DNA of 10,000 bases from Baffinella frigidus (Eukaryota; Cryptophyceae; Cryptomonadales; Baffinellaceae). Each line of letters starts with the position of its first letter. Within the stretch, counting starts at the first letter, position 1. Below the pieces are notes generated by a model. That model saw only the letters and a program-made list of their open reading frames with translations, was not told the DNA's origin and did no database searches. This document shows positions 1 to 9,425 of the stretch, piece by piece. A program made the position numbers and the translations under genes. The DNA lies in contig MU646399.1 of the NCBI GenBank assembly GCA_026770585.1, forward strand, positions 825,476-835,475, read 5' to 3'.

Positions 1-102
1 GAGAGAGGTTGAGCGAGAGAGTGTGTGTTAGAAAGTGAGTGAGCAAGTGAGTGAGAGCGACGAGAGAGAGAGAGTGAGTGAGTGCGAAAGAGAGCGATTG
101 TG
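1..102 (+). repeat. GA/GT-rich microsatellite, block 1
   Basis: Imperfect GAGA and GTGAGT runs, purine-rich on the plus strand. The frames through it (ERERE...) are repeat translation. The rest of 1-579 holds a hairpin, two fold-back elements and no coding island I can support. Confidence 0.85.
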
Positions 103-136
103 GGCGCGGGGTTGTCGAATTGATGGGCAAATACCT

Positions 137-185
137 GATGGTTCATGGTCAAATACCTGTCACAGGTATCTGACCATGAACCATC
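137..185. repeat. Near-perfect 24-nt hairpin
   Basis: Arms 137-160 and 162-185 pair with one mismatch and a single-base loop. The left arm begins GATGGTTCATGGTC. AAATACCTG also occurs just upstream at 129-137. It may be the remnant of a small fold-back element. Confidence 0.8.
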
Positions 186-246
186 GAGCGGGGGCGGGTG
201 ATAGCCTGCCTCCACACCGACCCGCGCCACGACGCGCACACCTGTA

Positions 247-363
247 CAGGGGTACCTCGCTCATAAGAAAGCGCCCCCCACCTAGGACCACCATAGGGCC
301 CTAGGCAGAGCCCTACTGTAGGGTCCTAGGGGGGGGCGGTTTCTTATGAGCGAGGTACCCCTT
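247..363. mobile_element. MITE-like fold-back element with TA flanks
   Basis: Terminal inverted repeats 248-289 and 322-362 (ends AGGGGTACCTCGCTCATAAG) pair with one mismatch and one bulge. TA occurs at 245-246 and 364-365, as expected for a TA target duplication of the Tc1/mariner type. The middle contains a small CCCTAC/GTAGGG hairpin at 311-323. No transposase is encoded, so it would be non-autonomous. Confidence 0.7.
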
Positions 364-434
364 TAGGTCCTTTATGATTGATTCGATCCCGCCATAGCCG
401 GACTCCTCGCCCTTCCGTGGAAAAACTCGGCAGA

Positions 435-543
435 ACCCTCTAGTGCCTATACGTCTCGAGGTGGTGAATTCACTGGAAAATCAGTGGATCTGTACCAGAG
501 TAAGGCCTGGTCAAACGACCCAGACGTATAGCCACTAGAGGGT
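435..543. mobile_element. MITE-like fold-back element 2
   Basis: Inverted ends 435-456 and 522-543 (ACCCTCTAGTGCCTATACGT) match over 22 nt with one mismatch, enclosing 65 bp of non-coding sequence. No clear target duplication is visible. It ends 36 nt before the acceptor of candidate exon 1. Confidence 0.65.
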
Positions 544-579
544 GGTTACAGGCATTTGACCACCAACCCGACAACGCAG

Positions 580-650
580 GTTCCGACTGTTGGCTCCTCC
601 AAGAGCAAGAGCTCTCTCCCAGTCACTCTCCCCCGCGGCGCACCGCTTAC
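580..650 (+). CDS. Candidate exon 1 (Ser/Lys-rich, N-terminal part of fragment)
   Basis: It follows the acceptor ACGCAG ending at 579 and reads VPTVGSSKSKSSLPVTLPRG and onward, ending in phase 2 before a GTACGC donor. The next exon supplies G to complete ACG (Thr). An alternative uses the stronger donor GTGAGA at 674 in another frame (FRLLAPPRARALS...), which pairs in phase 0 with a different frame of exon 2. Both models are open, so only the existence of a coding island between the fold-back element and the GA repeat is supported. The composition suggests a disordered, cytoplasmic segment. Confidence 0.35.
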
Positions 651-714
651 GTACGCCCCCTGTCCCGGGCGGGGTGAGAGAGAGCCAGAGGGGGTGCGAG
701 AGAGAGAAATAAGG

Positions 715-753
<39 letters not shown>

Positions 754-3700
754 GCGAGCGAGAGAGAGGGGGGGGGGTTGCGAGAGCAAGAGAGATAGAG
801 AGAGAGAGAGGGAGAGAGAGAGCGAGAAAGAGAGAGATGGCGAGGAAGATAGATAGCGAAAGAGAGCGAGAGAGAGAGAGAGCAAGCGCAGCGATCCGTG
901 CTAACAGTCGCCTCCGCCCCAGTCTCGTGCCGGGTGACGCCCTGTCCCCTATCGCTGACCCCCCCCCCCCCTGTGCGCCTCCTCTCACATTGTAACTTCC
1001 CCACTCGCAACAGGCGCGCGCAAAGTTTCTTCCAAAAGGGAACGACGCAGCCGGCCATGATGTTTTGCCTCGGGACTACCAGGTCGCTGTTGGCGGTCGT
1101 GAACATGGCCGATGTGGTGCTCTTCCCCATCCCCCAGATATATTGAGGGGGTGCGTGTGAGTGTGTGTGTGTGTGTGAGAGAGAGAGGGAGAGAGAGAGT
1201 GTGTGTGTGCGCGAGAGAGACTGGGAGAGAGCGAGAGCGAAACATAGAGAGGGAGAGATAGAGAGAGAGAGAGAGGGAGAGATAGAGAGCGAGAGAGATT
1301 GAGCCAATGAGTGAGTGAGTCAGTGTGTGTGTGAGAGAGAGAGTCAGAGTGAGTGTGTGAAAGAGAGAGAGAGCGCTCGAGAGCGAGAGCGAGAGAAACA
1401 TGATGCGAGAGATAGAGAGATCGAGATCGAGATCGAGATCGAGAGAGAGAGAGATAGGGAGAGGGAGAGGGAGAGGGAGAGGGAGAGGGAGAGGGAGAGG
1501 CAGCGAGCGAGCAGAGACCTGCACAGCCAGAGCGAGAGTATGAGTGAGAGAGAGGGAAGCACGAGACGCGTGAGCCCCCCGCGTGTCGCAGGTCAAGGAG
1601 GAGGGCGCAGACACACCTCCCCTTCCGTCCTCGGGTCTTGGAAGTCGGCAAAGGCGCTCGTCCCTCTTCGGCCTTCCTACCGCCAAGGCGCTCCACTCAA
1701 AGATAAGACGCACAAGCGTCTCATCGGGCGTCCATCTGGCGGATTTCCGGTACACATCCCTGTATTTTGAGCCCGAAACGTACGAAATGGCTCCATCGCC
1801 AACCCAGATCTGAGATATACTCAATCAGGTGACGAGACTGACGTGGGGCCTGGGACCTACGCCATGATGACGCCACGCCTGAACCTTCTAGAGTAGCCTC
1901 AGTCAATCTGGTCTCATCACAATGATGTGATCGGAAACAGATCCCCCGGGTTTGTGGAGCAGATCTGTCAAATTGTGGAGCGAACATAGTGAGTCAACCG
2001 GACTCAGGCAAAGCCAGATCCTCTTGGAATTTATGCTAGCTTCAAACGCATTCATAGGATAAGCACATTCATACGGGGGCTCCTACGGAAAACCCTACGG
2101 CCTACCGTAGGTAATGCCGTAGGCCTAACTACCCAATTTTCAGTCCGTTCCCCTATTAACAAGGTTAGTTCATGCACGATTTCGAGCGTGTCCATCTATT
2201 GGCATAGGCGTAGAGCTTCGTCCCTACCACTAGCCCTTCAAGGTGGCTCAAATCGAGAATGTGGCGTGAGCCATTTCCAGCCATTTTCAGGCGACAGACC
2301 GTCGAATTCAAGGGTCTGCGTTCGAGTGTCTGCAAATGGCTCCAGCTACATCCTCGATGTGAGCCACCTCGGAGGGTGAGTGGTACTCCCTTAGTTACGA
2401 AACCTTCCAGCCCTGGGGGGCTTTCTGGGACCTGAAGCGGATCAAATCCCCTCTACGCCCACCCCTTTTGCAGACTTTGAAAAAATTCAGGCCCCGGAAG
2501 GGGATTTGATCCGCTTCAGGTCCCAGAAAAGCCTCCCAGGGCTGGAAGCTTGCTCAACGACCCTAACCTCGGAGCGCCAACCTTCCAACAGCGTGCCGCA
2601 AAGAAGCGGGCGCAGAGGGTCGATCTTCGGGCGCACAGGGTCGATCATCGAACTCATCACGCCGAAAGCAAGACCCCAAGACACCGCCGCCAGCGTCTGT
2701 TCCACCAAGTCCGATTCGGGGTACCGTACCCCTCCTTTTGACCCGGGGTAATACGCCTCTCGTTTTTGACGTTTGACCCAGGTTGGCACCTGGCGAGAAA
2801 TGTCGGGCGAACACCTACGTGGCGCACGAAGCCTAAACCCAACCCCAACCCTAAACCCTCACCCCTAACCCCTAACCCCTAAACCCTAAACCCTAAACCC
2901 TAAACCCTACACCGTAACCCCCAAAACCCTAAACCCTAAACTCTGAACCCTAAACCCTAAACTCTAAACCCTAAACCCTACTCCCGAAACCCTACTCCCG
3001 AAACCCGAAACCCGAAACCCAAAACCCGAAACCCCAAACCCGAAACCCGAAACCCGAAATCCGAGACCCGAAACACGAAGCCTGAAACCCTAAACCCTAA
3101 ACCCTAAACCCTAAACCCTAAACCCTATACCCTTTACCCTAAACCCTGAATCCTAAACCCTAAACCCTAAACCCTGAGCCCTAAATCCTAAATCCTAAAC
3201 CCTCCCCAGCACACTGCGGGTCGATGGTTCGCCCGCGCGTAGGGCAGTCTCTCTCGCCCCCTCTCTCTCCAACCCCTGCACACCACCTTCCGCAGGGTGC
3301 ACCAGGTGGAGAAGGGCGTGGAGCGAATGACGACCCAAGATGCCGCGATCCTTGCGGGCAAGGTCTCCATATATGAAAACGCGTTTGTTTAATTCAAAAC
3401 CTTAGGAATCAATGAAAATTACTACACGATTGCTTTAAAATTACTAATGAAGATCACGATGCTGCGATTCTCGCGGGCAAGGTCTCCTCACAATCTCTTC
3501 CCGTTCCAGAATAGATCCAATTTCAGATTTGGCTTGGCGTTTGAGCCGTTCCGTACTTTGAGGGCTTTTAAATAGCTGGGTTTGTACCATAAATCGTTCA
3601 GATGGACAGTTTCCGAAATAAAATCTAGTCAGGTCCGGGACTAAATCCCCTCTCCCCCCCGTACCCCTTGAGCGCCCCCCCCCTCGGTGACCCCCACCTC

Positions 3701-6700
3701 TCCTTTATCTGTCAGAAACCGCGATTCTCGCGGGCAAGGTGACAAGCTGAGACCAAACCTGAGTCCATTGACCCTTCGCATCAGTCAACTAGAGGCTCCC
3801 GACCTGGCCCATGGCCGAGGCTCGCCACCTGTTTGACCGAGGCTGACCGAGGTTCACACAAGGTCTCCTCATAACAAAATTACTACACGATTCCTTCAAT
3901 ACTATTCAATAAGATCATGCTGCGTAGTAAATTTCATTGCCCAGAAGTCTATTTTCAACCATTTTGATATGAACCCCCCCTCCCCCCGTACCCCCTCTTC
4001 CCCATATGTCCCCCCTCCCCCCGTACCCCCACCCCCCCCTGAATTTGGCAACAACGCAAGATGCCCCCCCCCGAATTTGTCAACGACGCAAGATACCCCC
4101 CCCCCTCTGAATTTGGCAACAACGCAAGATGCCGCGATCCTCGCGGGTCGGGTCTCCTGAACCCTCAACCCTAAATCCTGAACCCTGAACCCCAAACTCT
4201 GAACCCTCAACCCTAAACTGTAAACCCTAAACCCTAGACCCTAAACCCTAAACCCTGAACCCTGAACCCTAAACCCTAAACCCTCAACCCTAAACCCCAA
4301 GGTCTACCTGCCAATGCACCATAACTGGGGTACCTCCACTCTGTTCCTACACCCTAAATCCTACACAAACCCCCAACCAAAACCCCTGAACCCTGCACAA
4401 CAAACCCTGATCCCTGATCCCTGAACCCTGAACCCCACACCCCAAACCCGGAGTGCTACACCTCAACCCTAAATTTAGGGCGCTTCAGGGAAGCCGGATC
4501 CTATCGGGTGGTGGGGCAGCATCGCCGTAGCCAGCGCCGGGGTTCGAAACGCAGGGGTTTGGGGCTGAGGGCTACGTCTCGTGCTACCTCTTCACGTGGC
4601 GTGCAGCGGTCGTGTTTGTCAACATGATAAACCTGCGTTTCCCCGTTCAGGATATAGGGTTCAGCGTGTAGGGATTAGGGTTTGCCTCTGATGGCATCTG
4701 GGGGTTCGAACCGCGACAGGTTTCACCTCGGAAGATACCAGAATCTATCCAGATTTATGCTATTTGAAGTCTTGGTTTTATGCTTAATACAGCATACCCA
4801 CCCTTATCTCAAGCTTTGGATGCCTAATATATCGGTTCCGAAATTGGGTTGAAGTGGCTTCGACAGGAAGTGGAGCACCTTTCATGCTTTAGGCACGCTG
4901 TCATGCGTGCCATGTTAGGATGGTTGTTGCTATCGTGGCACTACACCCGTTCCTAACACACCATCAAACGTGCAAGTGATTCAGGTATGTCCCTCCATCA
5001 GGTTGAATGTGCGTCAACGGTGGAGGAGCTGATGGCGTTGCTCAAGGCATACACACCTCCCCGCTTCAACGACCAAAAGCACGACCAAAAGTCCGCCAGA
5101 AAAGCCCCTCGCTTGGATACCGAGGAGGAGGAGGTCCCTAAACCCCAAACCCTGAACCTCAAACCCTGAACCCTAAACCCTAAACCGTTAACGCTAAACC
5201 CTTTTGGCAAACGTCCTCCCAGATTGGACACCGAGGAGGAGGAGGTACCCTACCCTTAAAAATGGACCCTAAACCCTCAACCCTAAACCCGAAACCCGGA
5301 ACCCTCAACCATCAACCCTGAACCCTGAACCCTAAACCCAACACCCTAAACCTTGAACCCTGCACCCTGGAACCTAATCCCTAAACCCTAAACACTGAAC
5401 CCTAAACCCTAAACCCTAAACCCTAAACCATGGTCCCCAAACTCCAAACCATGAACCATGAACCCTAAACCCTAAAGCACCCTACCCTGCTCCATGTGCC
5501 GCCATCTGTGGTGAAGCCTCTAGGGTTTAGGGTTTAACGCATGCCTTGATGGAACGCGATGGTCTCGTCGGACCAGGTAACGAAAAGTCGCTTAAACTCG
5601 GCAGAAAATTCCTTCGTAGCCTGCTGACTGGCGTTCACTAGCTAGCATGCGAACGGACCTGGTTCACGGTCGAGAGATTAAAGTTAAGGTGCGAGGCTTA
5701 GGGATCAAGGTTAAGCGTTGATGGATGAGAGGCACTGGCGAGAGCGTGGATACTGCCTGGCTTGACGCAAACGTGGATGCCTCAAGAAAGGATCTTCACT
5801 TCAGGCCTGCTCAGACATAGCCTCTCAGCGCATGCACGCGCACGGTGTCAGGCCACGTTGGTATTAAAAGCGCGCAGACTGGTCAAACTCTCAAGTGTTC
5901 GATTGACTCTCTCCCTGTGGCAGGCAAATGAAACAACCGAGACGCCCGCGCAAGTAAACCCTAAACCCTAAACCCTAAACCCTCAACTCTAGACTTTAAA
6001 CCCGAAACCATCAAACCCTGAACCCTAAACCCTCAACCCTCAACCCTGAACCCTGAACCCCCAACCCTAAACCCCACACCCTACACCCTATAACCTACAC
6101 CCTACACCCTACACCCTACACCCTACACCCTAAACCCTAAAACCTCAACCCTCAACCCTCAACCCTAAACCCTAAACCCTCAACCCCACACCCCACACCC
6201 TGACCCCGAAATCCTACACCTTACACCCAAAACCCTAAACCCTGAACCCTGAACCCCACACCCTAAACCCCACACCCCACACCCAACAGCCCACACCCTA
6301 CACCCCACAGCCCACACCCTGCACCCTGCATCCTGCACCCCACACCCTACACCCTTCACCCTCCACCTCACACCCCAAACCCCACACCCCATACTCCACA
6401 CCCCAAACCCTTCACCCTCCACCCCGACCCCCAACCCCTCACGCAGGCGCGCGCAGGCAAGATGCTGAAGTGGCTGCTCTTCAAGACGTCGGTCAAACCT
6501 CGAACCCTCAACCCTCAACCCTAAACCCTAAGCCCTAAACCCCACACCCCACACCCCACACCCCACACCCCACACCCCACACCCCACACCCCACACCATA
6601 AACCTCATAACCTTAAACCCTAAACCCTAAGCCCTAAACGCTAACCCGTAACCCCTAAACCCTACACCAGGTGATCCTCGCGTCGGTCGTGACGGAGCTC

Positions 6701-7400
6701 ATAACCTTCATCGCGTGGCAGATCGTGTGGCCGGACGACTTTCTGTGTGAGGCGGACGCTGACGGCCTGCAGAGCCCGCACGTGCGTTATCGCCCAATGC
6801 ACTCTGAGCCACACCATTTCACCTAAGTCAACTCCCCCTGAAAACCACAGCCTCCAGTCAAATGCCGGCTCCCCGAGCCGGTCCATCTGAACGAAATGGC
6901 AATTCAATGCCGAGGATCATCTTGGTTTACTTAAGGAGTTTTTTCTAAAGACAACCCCCCTTTGAACTGTCCACTTTAGAAGCCAAAATGCCCAAGGGGC
7001 GTCTGTTTTACTACACCTCTCTCCAGTATTTTTCAAAGTTGACTTATGCAAGATCTTCTGGCTAGCAGTGCAATGCCTTCAATACCTCGCGCCCGCCTAG
7101 CCACGCCAGAGTGATCGAAACATCTACTTTTGACATCGTTCAAGGGAAACCCCTTGAATACTTAAGTCAACCACGACAGATATGTCGTGGATAAGGCGTC
7201 GGTTTCCCTCCATCAGTCTGGTGTGGAGCTATTGGTATCTATCAGCTAGTTGCAATGGATATCAGTTACTTAGCTATGCCTGGCATTCGTAAGGCTGCAC
7301 CCGGAACTCGCGTCTAGAGCCCCAAGCGCTGCCCTTCAGGACCCCTCAAACCTAAACCCTGAACCCTGAATCATGAACCCTGAACCCTGAACTCTGAACC

Positions 7401-7439
<39 letters not shown>

Positions 7440-9393
7440 ACCCTAAACCCGAATCCATAAGCGGCTGACCCCCCCCCACCCCCCCCGTGGAACCAACAGG
7501 TATCAAACGTAGCCATCCTCTGTTTCGTCATGTCAGTGCACCTCTACCGCACAATCTCAGGAATACACCCTAAACCCTAAACCCTGAACCCCTGAACCCT
7601 AAACCCCAAACCCTGAACCCTGAACCCTGAACCCTGAACCCTAAGCCCCAAACCCTAAACCATAAACCATAAACCCTAAACCCTAGACCCTAAACCCCAA
7701 ACCCCGAACCCCAGACCCTAAACTCCAAACCCCAAATCCCAAATCCTGAACCCCAAAACCTGAACCCCAAACCCTAAACCCTTTTCTCTTAACTCTCAAC
7801 CTCAAACCATACACCCTCAACCAGGCTGGGTCAAGATCCTCGGACAACTGGGGCTTCTGCCGCGCTGGGTCCCTAAACCCTAAACCCTACACCCCAAAAT
7901 CTAAGACCTGGACCCTAAACCAAAAAAACCTAAACCCTAAACCCTACACCCTAAACCCTAAACCCTAAACCCTAAACCCTCAAACCCTACACCCTGAACC
8001 CTAAACCCTAAACCCTCAAACCCCAATCCTAAACCATAAAACCCAAAATCTAATACCTAAAACGTAAAATCTAAACCTCAAACTCCGAAGCAGGTGTCAT
8101 CAGTGGGCGGGCAGCGGCACTTCGCACTCACGGACCTCATTCCCCTCTGGTGCGTTCCAGAGGTGCCGAGAATGTCAGAGTGTCGACCACACCTTTTTTT
8201 TTTTAACGCAAAAGTTGATGTGCAAGGTTGATGTGTCTTTGACACGTCAATTTTAACTCGAAAAGTTGATGTGTCAGCTGCCACGCGAAAAAATAATGTG
8301 TCCCCATCAACGGAACTATGAGAAAATACACCATCACATCTCCCCTTGGCGGAGCTCGCTACACCAGAATCTCTCACCCCTGCGCGCTAGACGCTAAGCC
8401 GGCTCAACCCCCACAAACCCCCACTCACCCGGTTTCACCCCCAACATCTCGCACAGGGGCTTCATGCGCGCTGGGCGCCAAGGCAGCTAAACCCGAATAA
8501 CCTTGTGCAGGGGCTTCACGACTTGCATCCCCCTGACGTTCTACATCATGGACGTGTCGATGTTGAGCCCTTAACCCTAAACCCTGAAGCCTAAACCCTA
8601 AACTCTACACCCTAAACCTTAAAAACATCCTAAACCCTGAACCCTAAACCCTAAATCCCAAACCCTCTCTGAACCCTATAATCTGCACCCTGAACACTTA
8701 ACCCTAAACCCCAAACTCGAAACCCGAAACCCTGAACCCTAAATCCCAAACCCTCCCGCAACCCTATACTCTGCACCCTGAACACTTACCCCTAGACCCC
8801 AAACTCGAAACCCCAAACCCTAAACCCTAAACCCCAAACCCTCCCTCAACCCTATACCCTGCACCCTAAACACTTAACCCTAAACCCCAAACCCCAAACC
8901 CCAAACCCTAAACCCTAAACCCTATACCCTATACCCTAAACCCCAAACCCTAAACCCTAAACACTAAACCCTCAACCCTCAACCCCAACCCAGAAACACG
9001 TGCATCCTCGATCCGGTCCCCGGCACGCCCGGTAAACCCCAAACCCCTAACCCCAAACCCAGAACCCTAAACTCTAAATCTCCAACCCTAAACCTTGAAC
9101 CTTAAACCCTAAAATCTCAACCCTCAACCCTGAACCCTGAACCCTAAACTCTAAATCCTAGACTCTAAACCCCAAACCCCAAACCCCAAATCCTAAACCT
9201 TAAACCCTAAACCCTGAACCCCAAACTCCAATCCCTAAGCCCTAACCCCTAAGCCTTAATCCCTAAACCCCAAAGCCCAAGCCCTGAACCCTGCACCCTA
9301 AACATTAAACCCTAAACCCCAAACCATGAATCAGGCATTTCGCGCTCCCCACTGGAGCGCCTTCATGTGGCGGTAAAACCTGAAACTTAAACC

Positions 9394-9425
<32 letters not shown>

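Larger units (their letters stand above)
1750..2591 (+). other. Candidate intron 3 (842 nt), no coding signal seen
   Basis: Mostly unique sequence between exons 3 and 4. It contains a nested palindrome at 2082-2123 and a fold-back element at 2404-2548. A short plus-strand open frame at 2188-2379 has no splice or homology support. Confidence 0.5.

Noticed and set aside
535-1824. Long frames on both strands rich in LSLSLS or ERERER
   Set aside because: They are translations of GA/CT microsatellite; low-complexity frames stay open in any phase and carry no domain.
2835-3200. True chromosome-end telomere
   Set aside because: The array is internal, degenerate, repeated many times between unique islands and not terminal in the window.
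3969-4160. Proline-rich plus-strand frame of 63 codons
   Set aside because: It is driven by C-tracts; the polyproline is a by-product of CCC runs.
4701-4725. tRNA, from a T-arm-like GGTTCGAACC
   Set aside because: No D-arm, anticodon arm or acceptor stem can be folded around it.
6180-6518. Minus-strand frame of Val/Trp/Gly/Cys repeats (GCGVWGV...)
   Set aside because: It is a translation of degenerate 7-nt telomere-like repeat, which stays open by chance.
6662-6907. Minus-strand 81-codon frame starting with ATG
   Set aside because: It overlaps exon 12, whose plus-strand frame has clean splice sites, strong GC3 and a membrane helix; the minus frame is its shadow.
6982-6992. Dinoflagellate spliced-leader core on the minus strand (GGCATTTTGGC)
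   Set aside because: It differs from the known leader core GCCATTTTGGC, and the flanking leader sequence is missing.
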